64,000 nt of DNA. Origin: Diphasiastrum complanatum. Taxonomy: Eukaryota > Streptophyta > Lycopodiopsida > Lycopodiales > Lycopodiaceae. The translations under genes were made by a program, and so were the position numbers. Below the pieces are notes generated by a model, which had not been told where the DNA came from, did not search any database, and worked only from the letters and a program-made list of their open reading frames with translations. This document shows, one piece after another, positions 13,103 through 25,007 of this stretch; position 1 is the first letter of the stretch; the number at the start of each line of letters is the position of its first letter. The DNA lies in contig CM055101.1 in NCBI GenBank assembly GCA_029204225.1, positions 34,353,683 through 34,417,682 on the forward strand. Direction: 5' to 3'.

Positions 13103-13539
13103 ATTGATTTTGCATTCGGTTTCTTCTATTTGTTGCCAAAATGAGATTCCTACACAATATGGTCTATAATTTGCAAACATGTGTTTTTAATATAACAGGG
13201 GGTCATCACGATCGAGTGATGCCGAGCGAATTTTCATTTGCCACCCCGAACTAGAATTTCATCCCCTCCATTTTCCAATAAAAACCGAAAATTTTAAAAA
13301 TAAAATACATTCGTTTGCAGCCATTTCGGGTATAAACTTTCTAATAGAGCAATGTCCCAAAAAAAAAACATAGTTTTTAACGGACAATACCGTGCTTATA
13401 GAATGTATACCAATGATTTTGCAAAATGGATATGTGCAACAAACTTACAGAAAAAAACCACTGTACGCATCAAAATCTAGTTCATTATATTCTTTAAGCC
13501 ATTACGAAATTACATTAACTGCATCCACAGAAAAACATA

Positions 13540-13785
13540 GTCCAAAATGACTATAAATAGCCCATGGAATCACCAAAAAACCAAAAACTAAATTTTTTTT
13601 TCTAAAGCACCCAACACCCCACCCCCCACCCCCCACCCACGACTCACTCCCAAATGAAACTCTAATTTAACTTAGAGTCTCACCTTACCCCCCCCTCCTC
13701 CCATTTCACACAACACGCCCAACAAATTGGGTCCAAACTCGATTTCAGAACCCGATCAGCAAGGCTAGTGAGCAACAGAGGAGCC

Positions 13786-13827
<42 letters not shown>

Positions 13828-14060
13828 GAGGACTGCAAGCGCGCCATTCCTCCCTCGTTTTCCTTGCAATCATTTCCAACAGGAAACCAACAGGAGGGCG
13901 CACGAGGAGCGCGATTGGAAGGCCTAAACTACTGGTTTTTTTTTTCAGAACCAGAGTTTAATTAGATTTTCTTTAATGCTTGAAGCTTTTCTTGCATTCC
14001 ATCTGCTGTTTTTTTGCAGATACAAGAAGCATTTAGGGCGGTTTAATCCGTTATTTTACA
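13540..14060 (+). promoter_or_regulatory. Promoter-like segment with TATA box and GA tract
   Basis: CTATAAATAG at 13551-13560 is a good plant TATA box. It is followed by C-rich tracts, a (GA)n run (about 13789-13825) typical of 5' UTRs, a GC-richer stretch, and pyrimidine-rich tracts ending in CAG (13947 and 14019) that could be splice acceptors. No start codon with a long frame follows. It could be a host promoter and first exon captured by the surrounding element. Confidence 0.3.
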
Positions 14061-14885
14061 TTCATTCATGAATGAATCTGCATTACGGTAGGAAATCAGC
14101 GTTCCTACATGCATTAGCTTCATTTTGAAGCCAAAAACCATCCATACTGCTATTTTTTGGCAGAAAGAGGCAACTTTTAGGGCGCTTTTCAGCTTGATAT
14201 GCTGTCAAAATTTTTCCAAACCACAGATTTACAAGCTGTCCTTCCTTTCACCACAAGATAGGCCTTGTAATTCATACCATAACAAATGGCTTTATTGATT
14301 CACATAAGCCTGCAAACACTGTTAGTTTGCCCAAAAATCCAGCATAAACTTGTGAATCACCAAGAAACCACCATGCAAATCCTGTAAGAAACCACCCACA
14401 CTCACAACCAGTGATTAGTCTTTTTTGTGTCTCTTTTTCTGCTTTTCCTCTAATTCAAGCCAAAATTGGCTTATTAAAAAGCAAAAGACAGCCAAGAAAG
14501 CCACCTAAATCACTGTGTAATGAACAAAAAGCCGTAAAAACCAACATTCACTCATATTGATCCAATTGCTAACAGAAAAGTGTTCCTAATGAAGCAAACG
14601 ATAACATATGTGGATCCAAAAAATCGAACCTTACTTTACTAACCATAGATTTGAAGTGCTTAAAAGCCAAATCAATTCAATACCCGATAGTACACATACC
14701 ACCAACCGATTGTACCTCAAAAAAGTGATTTTCGGGAAGAGGCACTCGAATTTTCTCCACTTGTTACTTACTCCACTAATCTTCTCAAAGAATGTCGAGA
14801 TTCTGGATCACACAACGAAAATATCCCCACACAATTTGAGATTTCTCTAGAACACAAATCAATGGCAAAAACGTGCTCAGAATTG

Positions 14886-14897
14886 GCTCTAATACCA
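14886..14897 (-). other. Degenerate primer binding site
   Basis: GCTCTAATACCA-type sequence, one base from the complement of TGGTATCAGAGC, abuts the LTR copy starting at 14898. Confidence 0.7.
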
Positions 14898-15396
14898 ATA
14901 TAAAATCCTTAATCCAAGGATCCTATTCTAAGCATGCCAAACACAAAGCAACACAAGGGAACCTGATGGTGGACAAACCAACCCAACCAAACCTAGATCG
15001 AACGAATCTAGCCCCCAAGCTATGGATCAATCGCTCAGAGAGGAATGAGGCATCACACCAGCAGCATCCTGCCACCGGTCATGCAATCAAGCATCCACTA
15101 GTGAGAGCCCAATAGGTATACTTATACCCTCCAAGGCCCATGCACCACTAGTAGTGCACTGTGACACCTCACTGGACACCTCTACAGCCTATCTAAGCCA
15201 CGTCATCCAGTTCCCCAATGACTCACTGATAGACCCATACAAATCCACCATCAAGTGTTTTAGGCCTACAACCATTAATTATGACCATGTACACATAAGG
15301 GCCCCAAATCCCTTATAGTCACAATTAACTTAAGGATTGTCGGTCTACCGATCCCTAGCGTGGACATGCTACCTGAGACCAGTCATGGGCATGACA
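14898..15396 (-). repeat. 5' LTR of the non-autonomous element
   Basis: Full-length copy (about 499 bp) ending GGGCATGACA at 15396, next to the primer site. It retains the segment missing from the left copy. Confidence 0.8.
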
Positions 15397-16381
15397 ACTA
15401 GATTGATGGACTAGTACCTAATCAAAGCCCGAATAATTGATGTTTTGCTTGTATTAATGACTTTACATTATACAATTGCTCATGAGGCTTGTGTTTAGAG
15501 TTGCACCTATGGCTTCTTTTTGTGATTATGTTAATCCATGGGAATTTCCGACTTCATTATTGTTCTATGGCCCAAGCATATCGTATACAATTTTTATTTT
15601 AAAGTGAACATACAACCTAGGTTCTTATCCTTCAAGTTTCAGAGTGTGACAATAGTACTCTAATCCAAAAGGATTTGATCTCATGACCTAGGGCTATTGT
15701 TAAATATTCACTTTTTTTTAACATAATTTTTTCCCATATTTGGTTAGTTGCATGTTATGGATGTGCGTAATTTTCTCTAAACCATACACTCTTTGATGTA
15801 TTGGTATGAGACACTTTGGCATACTACTTCAACTAAACATATGAGCATGTGAGAGTATTGACAACATTGGCTATTCAAACTACATTCATCTAGATTCATC
15901 CACTTGATCTATATGGGTATCACAATAAATTGGGGATGACGCAAGGAAATAAGTATATCATTTCAGTTCATCCAATGACTGTAGCCAATACCAAACTTTT
16001 TATAAAACAAGTACAAAATGATTTCTTAGCTTATGTTTTGTCTATAAAGTCAATTGATTCACATTAAACAAATTTCATGTACATTTAATTATACACATCG
16101 CCATCAAACCAAGCTATACATAGCTATCATTGTGTCAATAAGGCAAAATTCATGTCATATATAATTCGTTTCTATTGTTACCATGCTCATACCTTCGTCA
16201 ATCAAACATGACAAGACAATTAATGTCCCAAAGATGATTTCACTTGTTTCCATGTCACATTTCAATAAAATTTGCCCTTAGAAGACATCTCTCATGAAAA
16301 TGTATCTATAATCTAAAACATTGGACTATAATTATGATTTGGCACTCTCACCATAGGCATGTGGCATCGTTTTCAAGGCTT
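15397..16381. other. AT-rich intergenic DNA
   Basis: No gene, RNA or repeat is recognised. It is the left-hand host flank of the solo LTR. Confidence 0.5.
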
Positions 16382-17309
16382 CATATTGTTGCGCCGGCGC
16401 CTCAAAGGGCGCTGGGACTTGAGCGGTTTTCCCAACACGCGCTTAAGTCTAACATTCATCCATCATGCACTTATATAAAAGCCAACTCAGAAACGTAACA
16501 AGCTTAACCATTCAGACTTAAGAAAACTGGAATCCCAACCAACCCAAAAGCCAACTCAGAATCCGTCCCCAAAAGGTAACCAAAGGCAAAGACAAGCCAC
16601 ACATGAAATCCAAGGCATAGTGGTCGCCAAACTGACCAATTGGCATAGCGGCAAGCCCCATGTCGATGACAGGGACCCTTAGGCGCCAGCGACGCAAAAA
16701 GGTTGTAGTAAGGGTCCTTCCACTTGGACCAGTCCCGGAGGCGAAACCGAAATGGTAATCATCCCCAAGGATCAACTTTATTAGATTTGGAAGAGGTTAC
16801 ATTCATACATAGACTGACCGGTCTCGGGGCCACCAACACGTGCTGGGCATTGTATCTGGCTCGTGCTGGTAGAGGGAGCTGAGACCTGGCGACTAGATTC
16901 CTGGCGCTGGTTGAGCTGCCCAAGTTTCTGTCTGCCGGACTCCCCCTATAGTTCTGCTGTGATTCGGCGCACCCCCTCTGTTCTGAAACATAGTGTTTTC
17001 TGGTAAAGCACGCTTTTTGGGACTTAGTTTTTATTTTGCTGATTAAGCCTGGCAAGCCTGGCAGAATCAGTCTGGCTCCCGGACATGGGTCCCGGGAGCC
17101 ATTCCGGTGGCAGAATCAACTTGCTTCCTGACTAGGCCATGACTCGAGCTCCAGAGCTAGCTCATGACTTGTGACTACTTGACTGGCTCACCACAGGTCG
17201 GAGGCTCAGTCCTTGACGTTCTAACTTGCTCTGGGACTTTAGGGAGTGTCACCCCTTAGAGTCTTACAGGGCACGTTGGGTGCACCTGAGTCAGCTTTAC
17301 AACACATAT
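16382..17309 (-). mobile_element. Solo LTR with perfect CATAT target-site duplication
   Basis: An LTR running from TGTTGCGCCGGCGCC (16387) to TTTACAACA (17304), 918 bp, is flanked on both sides by CATAT (16382-16386 and 17305-17309). Ends are TGTTG...CAACA. It is nearly identical to the LTR at 20818-21735, with fewer than ten differences by eye. A complete LTR between intact 5-bp duplications with no internal region is the product of LTR-LTR recombination. Confidence 0.92.
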
Positions 17310-17629
17310 GGTCCACTATACCTAGCAAACAATTTGTAATGCTTCCCAATACCCATGTGATAGTATCATATGGCTATGTCATTTATAATGATGGAGCATC
17401 ACATGGTTGTGCCAAGTAGCACTTGAGATTCACCTATCTTTAAATTGAGTCTTCCTATCTCACATTTTTCCATGAGTTTAGGTGTTCATCCACCACACAA
17501 ATGAGAATGTACAAGGGAAAAATTAATGTAGCTTATTGATACACTCATAAACAATGTTAAGTATTAGATGTTCATTGAGAACACAAAAGAGGACGTACAA
17601 GAGAGAGAGAAAAATGCCTTAGAAATGCT
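17305..17629. repeat. 325-bp host flank, copy 1
   Basis: From CATATGGTCCAC to TTAGAAATGCT this is essentially identical to 21736-22060. It then joins abruptly to the middle of the integrase of the gypsy element at 17630, which marks a duplication breakpoint. Confidence 0.9.
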
Positions 17630-20102
17630 TTTAGTTGAACTTTTAGTTGGTACTAGATGAACTTGCTTTGAAAAGCGGTCAACCACCACATAAATTGAGT
17701 CGAATCCTTGGCACCGTGGTAGTTGAACAATAAAATCCATGCTCACCGAATCCCATGGGTATGCTGGTACCGGTAATGGTTGGAGTAGTCCACCCGGAGC
17801 TAGCGGTTCCACCTTCACTTGTTGACATGTCGGGCATGTTTGTACATAGGATTCAACGTCTGCCCACATACTTGGCCAATAGAAGCCTCTTTTGAGAAGT
17901 TCATACATGCGATTCACCCCTGGATGCCCGGCGGCTAGTACGTCATGATGTTCTCGCAAGACTTTCTTCCTCAGGTTGATGTTGTCTGGGACATATACTC
18001 TGCGTTGTTTATAAACAACCATTTGATCTTTCCAAGTGAAATGTTTATGAGGCTTTCCCAGCTGGAATTCGATCATTAAGTCCTTCGCCAACGCACCTAC
18101 ACCATAATTCTCTCTGATTTCTTGGAGTAGGTCAGTCACCTGAGTTGTCACTGTTGCCATCAAGTGTTCTTGTCTACTTAGTGCGTCCGCCACCACATTG
18201 TTCTTTCCCGCCATGTGTAAAATGTCTATATTGAATTTTGAGAGAAAGTTTTGCCATCGCATTTGCTTTGGCGTGAGCATACCTTGGGATGAGAAGTACT
18301 TGAGTGATACATTATCAGTGAACGCCTTAAAGGGTTTTCCTGCCACATAATGTCTCCAATGCTCCACTGCTTGGACTACTGCGACCATTTCTTTTTCATG
18401 AGTTGGCCATCGTCGCTCTACGTCACTCAATTTCTTTGAAAAATATGCAACAGGTTTTCTGTCTTGCATCAGCACGGCCCCAATAGCAAAGTTCGACGCA
18501 TCTGTATGTATTTCAAAAGGTTTGCTAAAGTCCGGTAAGGCAAGGATGGGTTCTTGAGTGATCCGTCGTTTTAGTTCTTGGAACGCTGCTTCACATTCCG
18601 GTGTCCATGTCATCTTCAGATGAGTCTTGGTCTGCTCCAACAGTGGTGCCACAATTTTGCTAAATGCCTCAATGAATCTCCTATAAAAGTTACATAAGCC
18701 CACAAAGGATTTGATGCCATGAACAGTTTTAGGTGCTAGCCAATCCAAGATAGCCTTGATCTTCTTAGGATCCATTCGAATCCGTCCGTGGCCTATAACA
18801 TGTGCAAGGAAGTCAACTTCCTCCACCACAAACTCACATTTCTCTCTTTTCGCGAACAAGCAGTTCCTCCTCAGTCGTTGGAGAACTGTCCTTAAATGTT
18901 GAATGTGATCTTTAAGGTTCCGGCTAAATACTAATATGTCATCAATGTACACAATGACAAATTCATCCAGGCAGTCTTGAAATATATTGTTCATCAACGT
19001 GCAAAAAGTGGCTGGTGCGTTTGTTAGACCGAATGGCATCACTAGGAACTCGTGACTTCCGTACCGCGTTCGAAACGCCGTTTTGTGCTCATCACCTTTA
19101 GCTATTCGAATTTGATGATATCCAGATCTGAGATCTATTCGGCTAAAGTATTTGGCATGTTTGAGTTGGTCGAATAGGTCATCAATTCTAGGCATGGGGT
19201 ACTTGTTCTTGATGGTACTCTTGTTAAGCAATAATCCACACACATTCGAAGAGTTTTGTCCGCCTTTTCCACGAACAACACTGGGGCTCCAAAAGGTGAA
19301 GCGCTAGGTCTAATAAAACCTTTGTCTATCAATTCACCAAGTTGTCGTTTCAGTTCCGCCAACTCTCTTGTGACATTCTGTAGGGTGCTCGTGAAGTTGG
19401 CTCTGTTCCTGGTACCAACTCAATTTTATGGTCCATTGGTCTTCGAGGAGGTAGCTTAGCTGGGAGTTCCTCCGGGAACACATCGCTAAATTCTTCTAAC
19501 AAATCTGCCACTTCTTTTGGCAAGTTTTCTTGTCGCACGCTTTTCCCTTCTGGGACTTCTCGACAGATGCAAAGAAAGCACTTTGACCTTTTCCCTTTCG
19601 CCATTCTTTTCATCACTAATGCTGCAACCAGATTTTGTTCAATATCGGTATCCTTAGCATTTCCTCCGGGCAGGGCTTTTGTCACGCAGATTTGTCCCTT
19701 ATAATCCAAGAGGACCAAGTTTGAGCTCCTACCCAAAACTGCGATACAGTGTTCATTTAACCAAGGGAGGCCCAAAATCACATCGAAGGCATCCATCTCT
19801 AAAATCACAAAGCTAAGTTTAGCCTTCCATCTTCCAATCTGCACCGGGATGTTCAATGTCGCTTTGTCTGCATCTAGTGCTCCCTTCGCTGTTTCTACCT
19901 TGAGAGTAGATGTAACATTCCTGGTCGGCAAGCTGAATTGTTCCACTACGCTCCTTGAGATATAGTTATGTGAAGCTCCGGAGTCGATCATGAAATCTGA
20001 CTTCCTCCCCGCGATCTTTCCTGATAAGAATAACAATCTTGAACCAATCTTGGGGGTTGCCCCATGGAAGTTCCTTTCCATACTTGTGCGTCGTCCACTC
20101 AA
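17630..20102 (-). pseudogene. Ty3/gypsy protease-RT-RNase H-integrase, truncated
   Basis: Protease motif 'FMIDSGASHNYIS' sits near the start. Reverse transcriptase has 'LRMCVDY', '[20 protein letters not shown]', '[13 protein letters not shown]' and the catalytic 'IVYIDDILVFSRN'. RNase H has 'FEIHTDASNFAIGAVLMQDR'. Integrase has the HHCC zinc region ('AAGHPGVNRMYELLKRGFYW', 'CPTCQQVK') and first Asp in 'SMDFIVQLP'. A frameshift near 19200-19240 separates protease and early RT from the remaining 559-codon frame. Integrase is cut at 'VPTKSSTKS' (17630) before its second Asp, where duplicated flank begins. No gag lies upstream of protease. Confidence 0.93.
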
Positions 20103-20329
20103 AAATGTAAGCTCCTCTCACAACTCCCAACTAGATCAGATCACCTGGATCAAAACAAGTAGTCAGAGATAATTCAGGTCCAGGCAAGCACACCACAAAT
20201 GAACATACCAACCAAAGCTAAACAGAGGATCCCTCTCAAGTCACATTCCCCTTGAGACCGGACGTAGGATCTTTGCCTAGCCGCGCCCACACAAATCTAT
20301 CACAGAATTAGCGCATGGGGAAACATCCA

Positions 20330-20800
20330 TCCAACCATCCGTGCTTTCACCATTAAGCAGCACATTGCCTCAGTCACGCCCCACCACTTTTTGGTCGATA
20401 GCCCTTATAGCTAAACGATCGGCAGCTATCCCGCACCGGCAGCTAACCACCCGTGCTTTACACCCGAATTCGAGCAGCATCTCTGTATCAATGGTTAACC
20501 CGTACAGTTCGAATATGTCGCCCCGCACCCCACAAGGTACAGACCGTGCTTTCACCTACCTAGGCAGCACTTTGCCTCATCCGTCCTACGTGCAGACAGC
20601 GCCAGGCCCGAACCGCGAGAACTGACCGTGCTTACACCTCGAGGGTAGCACTTTGACTCATCAAGTCCCCCGTTCTGCCGACCACCCCGACCGTGGACGC
20701 ACCCGTGCTTACACTGTGGGCAGCACCTTGCGCAACGGTTGTCCTGACAAATCCCAAAAACGTGGCCATCCCTGTGAGACTTGCGTAGCTGACCGGCTAG
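20330..20800. repeat. Diverged ~85-110 bp repeats in the leader
   Basis: CCGTGCTTTCACC or CCGTGCTTACACC followed by GCAGCAC(T)TTGC recurs near 20339, 20450, 20547, 20627 and 20702. The block occupies the place where gag would be, between protease and the primer site. No capsid motif is seen, so gag has been replaced or lost. Confidence 0.65.
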
Positions 20801-20802
20801 TC

Positions 20803-20815
20803 GGCTCTGATACCA
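20803..20815 (-). other. Primer binding site (tRNA-iMet)
   Basis: GGCTCTGATACCA, exact complement of the iMet primer site, two bases from the LTR start at 20818. Confidence 0.92.
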
Positions 20816-20817
20816 CA

Positions 20818-21735
20818 TGTTGCGCCGGCGCCTCAAAGGGCGCTGGGACTTGAGCGGTTTTCCCAACACGCGCTTAAGTCTAACATTCATCCATCATGCA
20901 CTTACATAAAAGCCAACTCAGAAACGTAACAAGCTTAACCATTCAGACTTAAGAAAATTGGAATCCCAACCAACCCAAAAGCCAACTCAGAATCCATCCC
21001 CAAAAGGTAACCAAAGGCAAAGACAAGCCACACATGAAATCCAAGGCATAGTGGTCGCCAAACTGACCAATTGGCATAGCGGCAAGCCCCATGTCGATGA
21101 CAGGGACCCTTAGGCGCCAGCGACGCAAAAAGGTTGTAGTAAGGGTCCTTCCACTTGGACCAGTCCCGGAGGCGAAACCGAAATGGTAATCATCCCCAAG
21201 GATCAACTTTATTAGATTTGGAAGAGGTTACATTCATACATAGACTGACCGGTCTCGGGGCCACCAACACGTGCTGGGCATTGTGCCTGGCTCGTGCTGG
21301 TAGAGGGAGCTGAGACCTGGCGACTGGATTCCTGGCGCTGGTTGAGCTGCCCAAGTTTCTGTCTGCCGGACTCCCCCTATAGTTCTGCTGTGATTCGGCG
21401 CACCCCCTCTGTTCTGAAACATAGTGTTTTCTGGTAAAGCACGCTTTTTGGGACTTAGTTTTTATTTTGCTGATTAAGCTTGGCAAGCCTGGCAGAATCA
21501 GTCTGGCTCCCGGACATGGGTCCCGGGAGCCGTTCCGGTGGCAGAATCAACTTGCTTCCTGACTAGGCCATGACTCGAGCTCCAGAGCTAGCTCATGACT
21601 TGTGACTACTTGACTGGCTCACCACAGGTCGGAGGCTCAGTCCTTGACGTTCTAACTTGCTCTGGGACTTTAGGGAGTGTCACCCCTTAGAGTCTTACAG
21701 GGCACGTTGGGTGCACCTGAGTCAGCTTTACAACA
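20818..21735 (-). repeat. 5' LTR of the truncated gypsy element
   Basis: 918 bp, TGTTGCGCC...CAACA, near-identical to the solo LTR at 16387-17304. CATAT follows at 21736-21740, the same target-site duplication as at the solo LTR. Confidence 0.93.
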
Positions 21736-22060
21736 CATATGGTCCACTATACCTAGCAAACAATTTGTAATGCTTCCCAATACCCATGTGATAGTATCAT
21801 ATGGCTATGTCATTTATAATGATGGAGCATCACATGGTTGTGCCAAGTAGCACTTGAGATTCACCTATCTTTAAATTGAGTCTTCCTATCTCATATTTTT
21901 CCATGAGTTTAGGTGTTCATCCACCACACAAATGAGAATGTACAAGGGAAAAATTAATGTAGCTTATTGATACACTCATAAACAATGTTAAGTATTAGAT
22001 GTTCATTGAGAACACAAAAGAGGACGTACAAGAGAGAGAGAAAAATGCCTTAGAAATGCT
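21736..22060. repeat. 325-bp host flank, copy 2
   Basis: Same sequence as 17305-17629, here continuing into unique DNA (CATGAACAATG from 22061). This is presumably the original locus and the left copy the duplicate. Confidence 0.9.
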
Positions 22061-23242
22061 CATGAACAATGTTAAGCATTATATGTATGCGTATTTTAGT
22101 AATGGAAAACCTATGACATATATGTCAAGATTGTTGTCAACTCAAAGCATATGTTATTTATTTATTTTCCAAGTACTTGGTCTCAAGGAGTTTGCCCCAA
22201 AAATAGCTCCATCATTGTTCATTTACCATCTTCACAATTGTTGAGACCAAGCTTACAAAAAATATAAAGTGCTTTTTTAAAAAAAAAATTGCGCATAGAA
22301 TTTATGGGCCTTAGCAAAGTCATGGCCCATTTGGAATTTTTCGAAGCTTTGGACCCATGCCCTTAATCCCCACTTTGAGATGAAGTCCTCAAAATCTAAG
22401 AAGTCCATGGACCATAATCCATGGCTCTTTAGAGCAACGTGCAAGGTATGACAAGAGTTTTGCCCTAGATATATTTTGCGCACACACAAAATACCTCATC
22501 ATTGCTTGAATGAATGGAGGAAATTCACTGGGGGCCAAAGCCCCGTGAAGACATTCCTAATTACATGATACTACAAAATAACAAATTTAAAAATCATCAA
22601 AGAATAATAGATGGCCCGCAACCTCGTGAACAGGAGGCTTAATCTCCCCAAAGCGGAGTACTTAGCATCCTTGGGTCCAAGGCTCACCCAGTTGAGATAC
22701 ACCCATGGACCTTACCCTGTGACTTCTTGCAATATATAGGAGGAGCATATTATGCACCGAGACTAAGATAGCAAGTAGAGGCCTGCCCTCATCTAGCAGT
22801 GCAAAATGCTTGCAAGATTCCACCACAATCGCACTTTACCATTGTTGAATAGGGTGCGGTCTGCATGCACCTTGAAGTCATAGTGCAAACTATAGGAGCG
22901 GTTTTCCTAATCATGATAGTTTAATGAGAATTATTCAATATCTCGGATATATGATGATGGAATTTGTTAGACCTTTCAATCATTGCATGAGGATGGGACG
23001 TTCCCTACACCCTCAACTATACTGAGGGTGTAGGGAAGGTCCCACCTGGCATCCAATAATGCATGAATACCAAAAAAAAAAGATCAGCACTTGTAGAATA
23101 TGCATTGCTACCGTCATTGTTTGTCCACATGCACATTCCATTAGACTTTGCATCTGCTATGTGCCAACTTTTTATAGGCTATTCACTTGAGAATTGTGAT
23201 AAGAAGTGTCACAGAAACCGTTAGTCCTAGGTTTAGATGAAA
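22061..23242. other. Intergenic DNA, no gene recognised
   Basis: No domain or repeat was recognised. A short palindrome occurs near 23000-23040 (CTACACCCTCA and TGAGGGTGTAG). Confidence 0.45.
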
Positions 23243-23774
23243 ATTATGCTTCCGGAGGTGCCTCCAAAATACAAAGAAAATGCAAGCGCTTGGCATTACG
23301 TGGGGGGGAAGGCCCTGCCTGAGGGCCTTCCTTGCTGGGAGGACCCTTGCCCGAGGGCGGGAGCCCTAGGGCAGGAGCCCGAGGGCAGGCCCCGACCAGC
23401 AAGGAAGGCCCGAGCGCTTCGGGCCTTCCCCTACGCAATGCCATTGTGCGAAGGTTTTTTGGCCGTACGGCCGTACGCATGGACCAATTTTTTTTTTTTT
23501 TTTTTTCGATTTTTTGCCGTTTTTTTTTCACAAATTTTTTTACGTTTGTGGTGAAATGTGGTTGTGTACAGCCAATGACGGGTTGCCACATAGCACATGC
23601 ACATTCCACCGGAGAGAGGAGAGAGAACGTGCATTCCACCGGAGAGAGGAGAGAGAAAGTGAATTCCACCAGAGAGAGGAGAGAGAGTGACAGATTCCTA
23701 GGAGAGGGATGGACATTATGCTCCTGGAGGTGGTCCCAAAATACAAAGGACACCTGAGCACAAGGCATTACGTG
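23243..23774. repeat. GC-rich fold-back unit between 60-bp direct repeats
   Basis: Two imperfect 60-bp direct repeats (23243-23302 and 23715-23774) both run from ATTATGCT through AAAATACAAAG to GGCATTACGTG. Between them are a perfect 9-bp-arm hairpin (GAAGGCCCT, 23308-23330), a second hairpin with 11-bp arms (GGAAGGCCCGA, 23403-23429), longer-range inverted CCTTGCTGG/CCAGCAAGG, a GGCCGTACGGCCGTACG palindrome near 23460, a 16-bp-plus T tract, and three 30-bp tandem units starting TTCCACCGGAGAGAGGAGAG (23605, 23635, 23665). Frames crossing it are compositional. Confidence 0.7.
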
Positions 23775-24419
23775 CGAAAAAACACCCCCATTCCTATCGT
23801 GAGGCGCTTGAGATGCGACCCTCGGGCACTTCGCAACAAGAAAAATCTTGGGTACGTGGGCCTTTCCAGATCGTGATAATTTACTATTTTAAACAAAGTT
23901 TAAGAATAGTCCTCATTATTTATAGTAAACTCACCTTACAAATATGTACATACCGTTGTCCCCTTTTTCTTGACGGTAACCTCATCTTAAAAATCTGTAA
24001 GATTCATATATTGATCTGATGCTTATTTTTAGATAAGCATAACTTGGCCATTTAGAGTTCCTACAAATACATTGAAACATTTGTAGCACTAGTTTACTCT
24101 TAATTTGTGGGGCCTTCACTCAAGACAAGGACAGATTCTTGGGTTGCTTTGTCCATTTATTCCATCCATCCATGGTGCAGCTTGCTTTCCAAGTTCTAAA
24201 GTTTTTATGTTCCACAAGCATTTGCGAGCTGGGCATAATTTCAAGCTGGAACATCCTTGGTGTCTTCCAGATTGGCGAGGATACGTGGAATAAACGTGTT
24301 TGCTATTTGGATCTATCAGTTTCTTTTGATGGTTTGTTTTAGGAAGCAATATTTGTGGAGGAGTTACAGCTAAATGATGCCTCTATTGATGTGCACATAG
24401 GTCTGCAACCCTCATCTCC

Positions 24420-24498
24420 TTGACCCTTCACACTCCATATGAGAGTGAGGGTGCTCCCTTGACCCTTCACACTCCATATGAGAGTGAGCTCATATGAG
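24420..24498 (+). repeat. 39-bp tandem duplication upstream of the VAPYRIN-like gene
   Basis: TGACCCTTCACACTCCATAT plus GAGAGTGAGGGTGCTCCCT occurs at 24421 and again at 24460, with a partial third block. It lies about 0.5 kb upstream of the start codon and contains internal CATATG palindromes. Confidence 0.8.
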
Positions 24499-25007
24499 GA
24501 TGCTCCCTTGACTTATTCTGACTTCTGATCAGGCCTGCATCATGCTCTGACATGCAGCTCAAGATCAGGCCTGCGTCATGCAGCTCTAGCTGCTTGCATA
24601 AAGCTCAACCCATATTTTTGTTCTTAATATTATTGTTCTTGTAAAACTTTTGAGAGAGTATTGCTCAGAGAAACTCATGATGTTCAGAAAATTGCCAAAA
24701 TAATGTTCTAGATGCCATAGCATTCTATGACGGGGTTGTTGATCAGATTTTGATTGTATACGACTCATAATTTGGATATCAGATGCAGTCGATGTCGAAA
24801 ACACTTATGAGATGTGGAGAATTATTTAGTTCATGAGCTTTTTATATTATCAGCTATGCATACGTATAATCTTTATTCTTGTTATATCTAGTAGAGGATT
24901 TCTGTAGGAAGTAGTGAATCAACGTGGAGAAGTGAACGTCTGCATGACTTCTTTGAGTGCAATTTGAATGAACCAGACTGCTGTTTGAGAGAGCCTCATA
25001 ACTAGAG

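Noticed and set aside
16518-17055. Two ORFs repeated at 20949-21486 as a duplicated gene
   Set aside because: They lie wholly within the 918-bp LTRs and carry no domain; they are LTR sequence read in frame.
23237-23768. Overlapping 105-174 codon ORFs on both strands
   Set aside because: Caused by GC-rich hairpins and GA repeats; no domain and mutually antisense.
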